Assembly (NCBI GenBank): GCA_001767455.1
Contig: MELC01000038.1
Coordinates: forward strand, 1-33,608
DNA: 33,608 bases
Direction of reading: 5' to 3'
Source of the DNA: Acidobacteria bacterium RIFCSPLOWO2_12_FULL_66_21
GTDB lineage: Bacteria; Acidobacteriota; Vicinamibacteria; Vicinamibacterales; 2-12-FULL-66-21
Part shown: positions 6,844-14,892 of the stretch, one piece after another
How positions within the stretch are numbered: the first letter of the stretch is position 1
How the letters are laid out: each line of letters opens with the position of its first letter
Made by a program: the position numbers and the translations under genes
The notes under the pieces: generated by a model
What the model was told of the DNA's origin: nothing
Seen by the model: only the letters and a program-made list of their open reading frames with translations
Database searches by the model: none

Positions 6844-9024
6844 GTCGCGGCGGCGTTGCTTGGCCTGGCGAGTCTGGCGGCCGCGCAGGCGCAAACTCCG
6901 ACGCCCGCGCCGCGATTCCGCTCGGGCGTGGACCTGGTGCATCTCGACGTCTCGGTGCTCGACCGGAATCGCCGGCCGGTGCGCGGTCTGACCCCGGCGG
7001 ACTTCACCATTCTCGAGAACGGCAAGCCCCAGCAGATTGTGGCGTTCAACGCCGTGGACATCCCGGATCCCGAGCCGCCCTCTACCCCCTGGATTCGGGA
7101 CGTGGCGCCGGATGTCGGCACGAACGATGGGGTAGAAGAGCGCCGGCTGTTTCTCCTGCTGCTCGATGACGCCATGATTCAGTCGGACGTGCGCGCCGTG
7201 AACAACGTCCGCGACATCGCGCGCCGGGTGATCGATCGCCTGGGCCCCTCGGATCTTGCGGCGGTCATCTTCACACGCGACAACCAGCACTCCCAGGACT
7301 ACACGGCCGACCGCGCGCGGCTGCTGACCGCCTTGGACAAGTTCAGCGTCGGATTCCGGGACATGTCGCCTGTCACGCCCGACGACTTGTACTACCTCTA
7401 CTCAGTCGATGTCGTCGAGGCGGCGGTAGATACGCTGAGCACCATGCCGGATCGCCGCAAGGCGATCATCTACGTCGGCCAGGGAGTGCCGGTGGATCTC
7501 GAGCTGCTGGCGCCGCAGGCTGTCGGCATTCCGGAGGGAGGCGGGGAGTCCGCGCTCATGAAGCAGGGGCTCATGCAGCAACTGAAGAACCAGATGGAAA
7601 AGGCCTTTCAACGTGCCGCGCGCGCCAATGTGAACGTCTATACCGTCGATGCCTGCGGTCTGCGCGTGACGCCGGCGCCCCCTCCGCCCGGGCAGTCTCT
7701 CCTGGAGTATCACGCGCCGACGTGCGTCCCCGGCCTCGAAGTCGACTATCTGAAAACCGTCGCCGCGAACACGGGCGCGCGCGCGGTGACCGACACGAAC
7801 GACTTCGCGCCTGGCGTGACCGCGATATTCGAGGAGAACGCGTCGTACTATCTGATCGGGTATCAGTCCACTGACCAGAGGGCGGACGGAAGACTCCGGC
7901 GTATCGAGGTCCGCGTGAACAGGCCGGACGTCGAGGTGCGCACCCGCAACGGCTATCTGGCCGACGGACGAGACGCCGCGAAGCGCAAAGCGGCGCTCGC
8001 CGCCTCGCCTCTTGGCGCCGCGTTGGCCGGGGTCCTGCCGAAGAGCGATCTGCCGCTCCAGATGTCCGCCGTGCCGTTTGCCGTGCCGGGGCGCCGTGAG
8101 GCGGCCGTGGCAATCGTCCTCGGCGTCCGTCAGCCGATTCGGACCACGGAAGAACACGGAAACACGGTGTCAACCACGGAAGAACACGGAAACACGGTAT
8201 CAACCACGGAAGAACACGGAAACACACGGATCTCAACCACCGAAGAACACGGAAACGCACGGATATCAACCACGGAAGAACACGGAAACACACGGATATC
8301 AACCAGCGAAGAACACGGAAACGCACCGACCAGAACCACGGAAGAACACGGACGTACACGGACCAGTATGCAGACGTCAGGCGGGACGGTGGAGCGCGTG
8401 GACCTGCAGGTCAGCGCGTTCAACGTCAACGGGAAGGCGTTCGGCTCGACGAGACTGCAGGCGGATGTCGCGCTTCGACCAGATGCCAGCGGACTCGCGG
8501 AGTACGAGGTGCTCGCGCGGCTCGATCTCAAGCCAGGTCGATACCAGCTTCGCGTCGGCGCGAACCTCCGCAGCTTTTCGACCAGCGGCAGCCTCTATTG
8601 CGACGTTGACGTACCGGACTTCTCGTCGGCGCCAGTCTCGCTGTCCGGCCTCGTCCTGAGCGCGTCGCCCGGACCGGTAGTGGGATCCCGGGACGCGCTT
8701 CGGCCGATCCTCCCGGTCGTGCCCACCGCGCGGCGTGCTTTCACGTCAGGCCATCAGGTCTCAGCGTTCACGCGCGTCTATCAGGGGGGCAAGGCGGCGC
8801 TGGCGTCCGTTGCGGTGCGCGTGCGGCTTCGCAACGCGGCCAACGAGCTCGTGATGGACCGGCGCGAAGAGCTCGCAGCGGCACGGTTCACCACCACACG
8901 CTCGGCCGATGTCAGGGTGGAGGTGCCGGTGGCGCACCTGGCGCCCGGAGAGTATCTGCTCACGGTTGAAGCCGCAGCACGCACGACCGTCCACCGCAAT
9001 AGCCGATTTCAGATCACCCGCTAG
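6826..9024 (+). CDS. large VWFA-related secreted protein with in-frame repeat insert
   Basis: 732 residues. A signal peptide spans residues 1 to about 22 (VAAALLGLASLAAAQAQ). Residues about 30-80 repeat the beta domain of its neighbour (FRSGVDLVHLDVSVLDRNRR, LTPADFTILENGKPQQIV). Residues about 100-380 are a vWA-like domain, but the metal-site motif reads LLDDAMIQSD instead of DxSxS, so the classical MIDAS is not intact. Residues about 441-515 are seven units of TTEEHGN(T/A)xxS, encoded by 30-33 bp tandem DNA repeats. Residues about 520-732 form beta-rich domains (VDLQVSAFNVNGKAF, ALRPDASGLAEYEVLARLDL). Its N-terminus is encoded by another repeat. Likely envelope or secreted; function unknown. 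It may be co-transcribed with the upstream VWFA gene (26 bp gap). Confidence 0.9.
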   Translation: MGSKGSVAAALLGLASLAAAQAQTPTPAPRFRSGVDLVHLDVSVLDRNRRPVRGLTPADFTILENGKPQQIVAFNAVDIPDPEPPSTPWIRDVAPDVGTNDGVEERRLFLLLLDDAMIQSDVRAVNNVRDIARRVIDRLGPSDLAAVIFTRDNQHSQDYTADRARLLTALDKFSVGFRDMSPVTPDDLYYLYSVDVVEAAVDTLSTMPDRRKAIIYVGQGVPVDLELLAPQAVGIPEGGGESALMKQGLMQQLKNQMEKAFQRAARANVNVYTVDACGLRVTPAPPPPGQSLLEYHAPTCVPGLEVDYLKTVAANTGARAVTDTNDFAPGVTAIFEENASYYLIGYQSTDQRADGRLRRIEVRVNRPDVEVRTRNGYLADGRDAAKRKAALAASPLGAALAGVLPKSDLPLQMSAVPFAVPGRREAAVAIVLGVRQPIRTTEEHGNTVSTTEEHGNTVSTTEEHGNTRISTTEEHGNARISTTEEHGNTRISTSEEHGNAPTRTTEEHGRTRTSMQTSGGTVERVDLQVSAFNVNGKAFGSTRLQADVALRPDASGLAEYEVLARLDLKPGRYQLRVGANLRSFSTSGSLYCDVDVPDFSSAPVSLSGLVLSASPGPVVGSRDALRPILPVVPTARRAFTSGHQVSAFTRVYQGGKAALASVAVRVRLRNAANELVMDRREELAAARFTTTRSADVRVEVPVAHLAPGEYLLTVEAAARTTVHRNSRFQITR
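8146..8368 (+). repeat. seven tandem 30-33 bp units inside a coding sequence
   Basis: Seven consecutive units with the core ACCACGGAAGAACACGGAAA: two of 30 bp followed by five of 33 bp, ending near 8368. All lengths are multiples of three, so the frame is kept and each unit gives TTEEHGN plus 3-4 residues. Each unit is itself built from ACACGGAA-like pieces, the same short motif that forms the intergenic arrays at 28689-28793 and 29747-29916. Confidence 0.9.
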
Positions 9025-9028
9025 CGGT

Positions 9029-9061
9029 TCGCCGGCGCTGACTCATTCTCAGCGCCGGCGA
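9029..9061. terminator. stem-loop between convergent genes
   Basis: A perfect 13-bp inverted repeat, TCGCCGGCGCTGA at 9029-9041 and its reverse complement at 9049-9061, with a 7-base loop. It lies between the end of the VWFA gene (9024, +) and the end of acnA (9094, -), where a bidirectional transcription stop is expected. Neither side has a T-run, so it is not a textbook intrinsic terminator; it may act as an RNA 3'-end stabiliser. Confidence 0.6.
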
Positions 9062-9105
9062 GAACCCCTAGAACCCGTGGAACCTGTAGAACTTCAGCAA
9101 CCCGT
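9061..9105. repeat. 9-bp repeat array at the 3' end of acnA
   Basis: Five 9-bp units in a row: AGAACCCCT, AGAACCCGT, GGAACCTGT, AGAACTTCA, GCAACCCGT. The acnA stop codon (reverse complement of 9094-9096) lies inside the fourth unit, so the array forms the last codons and the stop of aconitase. Same family as 1713-1729 and 6809-6843. Confidence 0.75.
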
Positions 9106-11871
9106 GCCCGTCTGGTCTGGCCTGACGAGCTGCCGGAGCACGTACGGGAGGATCCCGCCATGGCGGAACGCGACGAGCTCCTCCGGCGTGTCGATGCGTG
9201 TCGTCACGGTGAACTCCTTGACCGTTCCGTCCGCATCGGTCGCGCGCACGGTGATGGCCCCGCGCGGCGTGCAGGACGTGCCCATGCCGATGATGTCGTA
9301 GGTCTCCCGTCCGGTGAGCTTCAACGACGCCGCGGTACACCCGTCGTTGAACTGCAGCGGCAGCACGCCCATGTTCACGAGGTTGCTGCGGTGGATCCGC
9401 TCGAAGCTCTCCGCCAGGACCGCCTTGACGCCGAGCAGCATGGTGCCCTTCGCCGCCCAGTCGCGCGACGAGCCGGAGCCGTATTCCTTGCCCGCGATGA
9501 TGAGCAGTGGCACACCGGCCTCGCGGTACCGCACTGACGCGTCGAAGATCGTCGTCACCTCGCCCTGCGGCAGCAGCGTGGTCCATCCCCCTTCAGTCCC
9601 CGGAGCGATCTGGTTGCGCAGGCGGATGTTCGCGAACGTTCCGCGCATCATGACCTCGTGGTTGCCGCGCCTCGCGCCGTAGGAATTGAAGTCGCTCGGC
9701 GCCACGTGCTGCGACACCAGATAGCGTCCCGCCGGGCTGTCGGTGGGGATGGAACCGGCGGGAGAGATGTGGTCGGTCGTCACGCTGTCGCCAAGCAGCG
9801 CGAGCACCCTCGCGCCGCCGATGTCGGTGGGCACCGCCGGCTCGAGTGTCAGCCCCTCGAAGAAGGGAGGATTCCGGATGTAAGTCGACGAGCCGTCCCA
9901 GTCGAAACGCTCGCCGGTCGGGCTGGGCAGCGCGCGCCAGCGATCGTCCCCGTCGAACACCGTCGCGTACTTCTCCCGGAACATCTCCGACTTGACCGCC
10001 TTCAGCATCGTCTCCTGGATCTCGCGCTCCGCGGGCCAGATGTCCTTGAGATAGATCGACTCGCCCGACGTGCCCTTGCCGAGCGGCTCCGACGTCATGT
10101 CGATCTGCATGTGCCCCGCGAGCGCGTACGCGACGACGAGCGGCGGCGACGCCAGGTAGTTGGCCCGGACCTGCGACTGGATGCGCCCCTCGAAGTTCCG
10201 GTTGCCGCTGAGGACCGACGCGACGACCAGGTTCTGCTCCTTCACGATCGACGAGATCGGCTCGGGCAGCGGACCGCTGTTGCCGATGCACGTCGTGCAG
10301 CCGTAGCCGACGATGTTGAAGCCCAGCTCGGCCAGGTACTCGAGCAGGCCGGCGGCCTTCAAGTACTCAGTGACGACGAGCGATCCGGGCGCCAGGCTCG
10401 TCTTCACCCAGGGCTTCACCTTGAGGCCGCGGGTGACCGCGTTGCGCGCGAGCAGGCCCGCGGCAATCATCACGCTCGGGTTCGACGTGTTCGTGCAACT
10501 GGTGATGGCCGCGACGACCACGGACCCGTGACCGAGCCCTTCCATGCCGGGGACGGACATCGTGAGGTCGGCGACGCCGACGGCGCTGGCGGCCGCGACG
10601 GCGGCCGGCGCGCTCGTCTCGCCCGGCTTGACGACCGGCACGGGCTTCAACTTGCGCTCCGCCATCATGCCGTCGAGCGCCTGCTGGAACTTGTATTTCG
10701 CCTGCCGCAGCGACACGCGGTCCTGCGGGCGCTTTGGCCCCGCAAGGCTGGGTTCGACGGTGGAGAGGTCGAGCTCCAGTGTCGCCGTGTAGACCGGCTC
10801 CGGCGCGTCAGCGCGCCTGAAGAGTCCCTGCTCCTTCGCATACGCCTCTACGAGGTTCACGTGCGACTCTTCACGGCCGGTGAGCCGCAGGTAGTCGAGC
10901 GTCATCTCGTCGATCGGGCAGATCGCGATCGTGGCGCCGTACTCCGGAGACATGTTGCCGAGCGTGGCGCGGTCCGCAATCGTCAGGAACTCGAGGCCGG
11001 GGCCGTAGAACTCGACGAACTTGCCGACGACGCCGAACTTGCGGAGCCGCTCGGTGATGGTGAGCACGAGATCCGTGGCGGTCGCCCCTTCCGGCAGGCG
11101 ATCGACCAGGCGGAAGCCGATCACTTCCGGAATCAGCATCGAGATCGGCTGCCCGAGCATGGCGGCCTCCGCCTCGATGCCGCCGACGCCCCATCCCACC
11201 ACGCCGAGCCCATTGACCATGGTCGTGTGCGAGTCGGTGCCGACGAGCGTGTCGGGGTACGCGAGCGTGACGCCGTCCGCCTGCTCCTTGAACACCACGC
11301 GCGCGAGGTACTCGACGTTGATCTGATGGACGATGCCGGTGTCCGGCGGGACGACCCGGAAGTTGTGGAACGCTTCCTGGCCCCAGCGGAGGAATGTGTA
11401 GCGCTCCCTGTTGCGCGTGAATTCGAGCGCGGCGTTGAGATCCGACGCGTTGCGCTCGGCGTAGTAGTCCACCTGCACGGAATGATCGATGACGAGTTCC
11501 ACAGGCTGCAGCGGGTTGACCTTCTTCGGGTCGCCGCCGAGCCGCACGATCCCGTCGCGCATCGCGGCGAGGTCCACCACCGCGGGGACGCCGGTGAAGT
11601 CCTGGAGCAGGACGCGCGCCGGCGTGAACGCGATCTCCTTCTGCGTCTTCCCGGTCACATCCCATCCTGCGAGCGCCTTGATGTCGTCGGGATCGACGAA
11701 GCGTCCGTCCTCCCGGCGCAGCAGGTTCTCCAGCAGGATCTTGAGCGAGTACGGCAGCCGCGCGACGCCGCCGTATCCGGCTTTCTCGAGCGCGGGAAGA
11801 CTGAAGATATCGAAGCTCGCGCCGCCGGCGGTCAGCCGCGTGCGCGTATTGAACGAATTATGAGAAGCCAT
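9094..11871 (-). CDS. acnA: aconitate hydratase AcnA
   Basis: 925 residues, as expected for the AcnA/IRP1 class. It isomerises citrate to isocitrate in the TCA cycle using a [4Fe-4S] cluster. The three cluster cysteines are visible: Cys 459 in TSCTNTSNPSVMIAAG, and Cys 525 and 528 in GYGCTTCIGNSG. The swivelling C-terminal domain has the conserved GKEYGSGSSRDWAAKG. Start: the ATG at 11871 (MASHNSFNTRTRLTAGG) fits the family; GGAGG (reverse complement of 11883-11887) lies 11 bp upstream, and the longer open frame beyond it has no homology-like sequence. The gene is alone on its strand here, divergent from the metallophosphoesterase (156 bp between). Its last codons run into a short repeat array, giving an end TGTGC that may not be ancestral. 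Confidence 0.97.
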   Translation of the reverse strand: MASHNSFNTRTRLTAGGASFDIFSLPALEKAGYGGVARLPYSLKILLENLLRREDGRFVDPDDIKALAGWDVTGKTQKEIAFTPARVLLQDFTGVPAVVDLAAMRDGIVRLGGDPKKVNPLQPVELVIDHSVQVDYYAERNASDLNAALEFTRNRERYTFLRWGQEAFHNFRVVPPDTGIVHQINVEYLARVVFKEQADGVTLAYPDTLVGTDSHTTMVNGLGVVGWGVGGIEAEAAMLGQPISMLIPEVIGFRLVDRLPEGATATDLVLTITERLRKFGVVGKFVEFYGPGLEFLTIADRATLGNMSPEYGATIAICPIDEMTLDYLRLTGREESHVNLVEAYAKEQGLFRRADAPEPVYTATLELDLSTVEPSLAGPKRPQDRVSLRQAKYKFQQALDGMMAERKLKPVPVVKPGETSAPAAVAAASAVGVADLTMSVPGMEGLGHGSVVVAAITSCTNTSNPSVMIAAGLLARNAVTRGLKVKPWVKTSLAPGSLVVTEYLKAAGLLEYLAELGFNIVGYGCTTCIGNSGPLPEPISSIVKEQNLVVASVLSGNRNFEGRIQSQVRANYLASPPLVVAYALAGHMQIDMTSEPLGKGTSGESIYLKDIWPAEREIQETMLKAVKSEMFREKYATVFDGDDRWRALPSPTGERFDWDGSSTYIRNPPFFEGLTLEPAVPTDIGGARVLALLGDSVTTDHISPAGSIPTDSPAGRYLVSQHVAPSDFNSYGARRGNHEVMMRGTFANIRLRNQIAPGTEGGWTTLLPQGEVTTIFDASVRYREAGVPLLIIAGKEYGSGSSRDWAAKGTMLLGVKAVLAESFERIHRSNLVNMGVLPLQFNDGCTAASLKLTGRETYDIIGMGTSCTPRGAITVRATDADGTVKEFTVTTRIDTPEELVAFRHGGILPYVLRQLVRPDQTGTGC

Positions 11872-12027
11872 CCGTACATGATCCTCCAACGGGACGAATG
11901 TACCAAGGGCGGGCCCTTGCCGAAGATGCCGATCACCTGAACTGTATCGCAGCGGGCACGCGCTTGCCACTCGGGTGCAGGAGCGCGGCCACACGAAGCA
12001 GGAGGAGAGCGGGACTAAGATCTGACG

Positions 12028-12901
12028 GTGCTCGTCGCGCACCTTTCCGATCTCCACCTGAAAGACGACGCCGATGCGGTCTGGCTGGACCACCAGCTCG
12101 ACCGCATCCTCGCCCACGGCGTCGATCATCTCGCGCTCACAGGCGACCTGCTGGATCGCTGGAAACCCGCCGCTGCTCGAGCGAATCCTCGACAGTCTTG
12201 CGCGACACGGTCTGCTGGACGCACACCGCGCGACCATCCTCCACGGCAACCACGATCTGGCGTCGAGCGGCGGCCATCCGCGCGGCGGCGCCGATCTCGT
12301 GCGGCTGGCGCTGCGGTTCTGGGATCCGCCGCCGCTCCTCGCCCGCCGCCGGTTCCGCTTCTACGACGCGATCTCCCGGCGCGCCGCCGGGCTTGCGGCG
12401 TGTGCGCCGTTCATGAAGACGCTGCCATCCGGCGCGCGCGTCGCCGTCCTCGACACCGTTCCCCTGGTGTGGACACCGCTGCGCTTCGAGGGACGCACGG
12501 TCACGATCCGCCACGCGGTGGGCTGCATCCGCGCGGCCCAGGCCCGGTGGCTTGCCGCCGTGCCCGCCGCTCCCGGCCCGCTCGTGGTGCTCATGCACCA
12601 CTATCCGCTCGGGACGCCCTCGTTCCAGTGGACGCCGCCGCCGGGCTCGCGGCTGCCGGTGCGCGTGGTGCGCGTGCCGATGCACATTCCGGAGCCCGGG
12701 TGTGGGGAGTTCTGGGATGCCGCGGCGCGCGCGGGCGTGCGCCTTGTGCTGTGCGGGCACGTCCACCGCGCGCGGCTCGAATGGCACGACGGGATCGCCG
12801 TGGGCCTCAACGGCCAGAGCGGCGCGGCGTGGGCGGGGAGAACGATTGCGTACTACGACATCCGCGGCGATGGAGTGCGGATGGACGTCGAGAAGACGTA
12901 G
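12028..12901 (+). pseudogene. metallophosphoesterase, frameshifted
   Basis: Two frames together make one calcineurin-like phosphoesterase. From a GTG at 12028 the first frame reads VLVAHLSDLHLKDD and LTGDLLDRW (motifs D-x-H and GDxxD). At 12163-12165 (TGGAAACCC) the reading must move to the next frame, which continues NPPLLERILDSLARHG, then GNHD, LMHHYPLG and CGHVHR, ending at 12901. Removing one A from AAA restores a single frame of about 290 residues with every metal-binding motif in order. Without the shift the first frame loses the GNHD, H and GHxH ligands. This is either a real one-base insertion that kills the gene or a sequencing/assembly error. The substrate (phosphoester) is not known. 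GGAGGAGA at 12001-12008 is too far (20 bp) to be a convincing ribosome site for the GTG. Confidence 0.85.
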
Positions 12902-13183
12902 AGGCCCCCCTGGAAAACAGGAGACGGAGAGAAGGGGAGGCTTCTCGTTCTCAGGGCAACAGGAGGAAGCGAGGAAGGGAGGTCGCACGCTGACCGCGCA
13001 GTGGCAGCCGGTCTGGCAGCGCGTCGCGCGCTCGCTACGCCGGCCTCGAGCGACCTGCAGGCCGGCGCACCGGCATCACCTCCGTGCGTCTCCGTGTCGC
13101 CGTGTCTCCGTGTGAACTCGACACGTCTCCCGTCCTCCCCTGCTAACCCGGCCAGCGGAAGAGTCTCGGACGCGCGATGTACC
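12902..13183. other. intergenic region with hairpin and CTCCGTGT repeats
   Basis: 282 bp between convergent genes with no credible coding sequence. It holds a 9-bp inverted repeat (CGCCGGCCT at 13038-13046 with its complement at 13059-13067), which could be a weak terminator for either side, and a short array at about 13080-13114 of degenerate CTCCGTGT units (TCCGTGCGTC, TCCGTGTCGC, CGTGTC, TCCGTGTG). The first part (12905-12990) is purine-rich with repeated GGAG/GAGG words. Confidence 0.6.
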
Positions 13184-13888
13184 TCAGAACAAGTAGGCAA
13201 GACTGAGCGAACCCGTGGGAACCGCGCGCCTCGTCGTCCCGAAGTTGACGCCCCCCTTCCGCATGGAGATCTGCACGTCGGCCCGAAGCCCGAGCCGTTG
13301 GCGGCTGTCCCCGAACCAGTACTTCAATCCCGCGCCCGCGTGGTATTCGCGTCCCGTCTCGAGGAGCTCGTTGCCCTCGTGCAGCTCGCGCAAGTACCCG
13401 CCGCCGCCGAGGACGAACGGCACGCCCTTGCCTCCGGCGAATGTGAGCGGCGGGAGATGCCACACGACCGAGCCGTTGAACACGTAGCGCGCGATGCGCT
13501 CGGTGGCGGTGACGGCGTCGGCGCCTTCCGCGTCGTCGCTCACGCGCGTCCTGATTTGCGGGCGGGCGTATTCGACCCCCGCTTCAATTGCCAGATCCCG
13601 TGTGACGTAGACGGAGAGGCGTCCCACGCCGCCCGGCGCGGGCGCCAGCCGTGAGCTGGTTGAGAACAGGCCGAACGGCCCCGTCCCCGAGTTGATGTTG
13701 CGCGTCTCCTCCGCGGTGCTGTCGCCCAGATCGAAGCCGTTGCTCCACAGCGCGCCGCCGCTGACCTCGACGGAGCCGGTGTGCGGCGCGGTCCGGCCAA
13801 TCCACTGCGCCTCCGCGGGATCCACGAAAGCCGCGCACAGGACGGCCGCGCAGATGGCCATCCGCGTCGCGCCAGGACCGCCGCTCAC
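13184..13888 (-). CDS. outer-membrane beta-barrel protein
   Basis: 234 residues from a GTG at 13888 whose bases overlap the stop of the matrixin gene (GTGA), suggesting coupled translation; an internal ATG at 13861 is the alternative. A signal peptide (MAICAAVLCAAFVDPAEAQ) is followed by alternating beta strands: GSVEVSGGALWSNGFDLG, VGRLSVYVTRDLAIEAGVEY, YVFNGSVVWHLP, GVPFVLGGGGYLREL, EYHAGAGLKYWFG, RLGLRADVQISMRKGG. The final residues are SLSLAYLF, a C-terminal Phe as in proteins inserted by the BAM complex. This resembles small OmpA/OmpW-like porin-type barrels, but I cannot name the family. It is the last gene of a three-gene cassette of exported proteins. Confidence 0.8.
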   Translation of the reverse strand: MSGGPGATRMAICAAVLCAAFVDPAEAQWIGRTAPHTGSVEVSGGALWSNGFDLGDSTAEETRNINSGTGPFGLFSTSSRLAPAPGGVGRLSVYVTRDLAIEAGVEYARPQIRTRVSDDAEGADAVTATERIARYVFNGSVVWHLPPLTFAGGKGVPFVLGGGGYLRELHEGNELLETGREYHAGAGLKYWFGDSRQRLGLRADVQISMRKGGVNFGTTRRAVPTGSLSLAYLF

Positions 13889-14892
13889 TTCGACACAACC
13901 TTGATCTCGACGTTCGACACGCCCCCGCCGCGCGGGACGACCACGAGCCTGTCGTGGAACTTCACCTTGAAGTCGAGGTCGATGTTCAGCGACCCGTCGA
14001 AGAAGCTCGTAATGTCCGCGTCGTCGAGCGGCTCGGCCCTGAGGACCTGGGGCCCGGGGTCAAGGCCCGCGATGACGAAGGCGCCGTCTTCCGACAGCGA
14101 AAAGCCCGCGACGAGCCGTCCCGTTCGGGGATTGAAGGCGGTGACGTGCGCGCCGAGGACCCCGGCGCCGTTCTTCGTTACCTTGCCGCTGATGCTGCCG
14201 GTTTCCCGCGTGAAGCTGGCGGACGGATAAATGTCGGAAATGCCCGCGATGTCGTCCGCCTTGAGCGTGCGGCTCGCGATGCTGCCGGCGGAGAAGGCGA
14301 TCGGGAACATGACGGACTCGGCCGCGATCACGCGCCGGCCGCCCGCCCGAAGCTCCGTCTCGCCAAGCGCGGAGTGCGCGAGCCCGTGAAGATGGCCGAT
14401 CTCGTGCAGCGCGATCGACTCCAGATCGTAGCGGTCGGTCTCGCCGCCGGCGGCCACGGACCACGAGAAGGCGGAGTTGAAGAAGATGTCGGATTCGACG
14501 ACCTCCCCCGTCACGGTATCGACCATGAACGACGTGGCGCCGAGCACCTTCTCGAGATCCGGCCGGTTCTGGAACCCCAGCACGGTCGCGCCGTCGCCGG
14601 ACACCGGCGGGGCAGCGGTGAAGCCCACGAACTCGGACGACAGCTGCGAGGTCGGCACGGCGTCCCATGTGCCGAACGCCCTGGTCACCGTGGATTGGAA
14701 CTGCTGCGCCGAGACGTTGGCCGTGCCCGCGTTGGTCACGAAATACCGGATGGGCAAGCGGTTCCATTTCAGCGTCATGCTGCGTGTGCCGATGCGCGAT
14801 CCGAGCTTGAGATACGCGCCAGCGGGCACCGTGGCGATCAGGATGACGACGAAGGTGGCCAATGCACCGCCGCGCCGCAAGGCCACCCTCAT
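13885..14892 (-). CDS. matrixin-like zinc metalloprotease with C-terminal beta domain
   Basis: 335 residues, secreted by a signal peptide (residues 1 to about 26, ending VPAGAY). The metzincin motif HEIGHLHGLAH is at residues 163-173 (His 163, 167 and 173 as zinc ligands, Glu 164 as catalytic base), and the Met-turn SVMFP has Met 195. Both are spaced as in matrixins (M10). Residues about 232-335 form a carboxypeptidase-regulatory-like beta domain (TGSISGKVTKNGAGVLGAHV and GAFVIAGLDPGPQVLRAEPL) that probably binds substrate or surface. It overlaps the upstream secreted protein gene by 4 bases (ATGA) and the downstream beta-barrel gene by 4 bases (GTGA), so the three are made together. A periplasmic or surface protease is inferred; substrate unknown. 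Confidence 0.9.
   Translation of the reverse strand: MRVALRRGGALATFVVILIATVPAGAYLKLGSRIGTRSMTLKWNRLPIRYFVTNAGTANVSAQQFQSTVTRAFGTWDAVPTSQLSSEFVGFTAAPPVSGDGATVLGFQNRPDLEKVLGATSFMVDTVTGEVVESDIFFNSAFSWSVAAGGETDRYDLESIALHEIGHLHGLAHSALGETELRAGGRRVIAAESVMFPIAFSAGSIASRTLKADDIAGISDIYPSASFTRETGSISGKVTKNGAGVLGAHVTAFNPRTGRLVAGFSLSEDGAFVIAGLDPGPQVLRAEPLDDADITSFFDGSLNIDLDFKVKFHDRLVVVPRGGGVSNVEIKVVSK

Noticed and set aside
9658-11940. 760-codon open frame on the plus strand opposite acnA
   Set aside because: It is the antisense of a clear aconitase gene, with an Arg/Asp/His/Leu-rich composition typical of complement frames in high-GC DNA and no domain.
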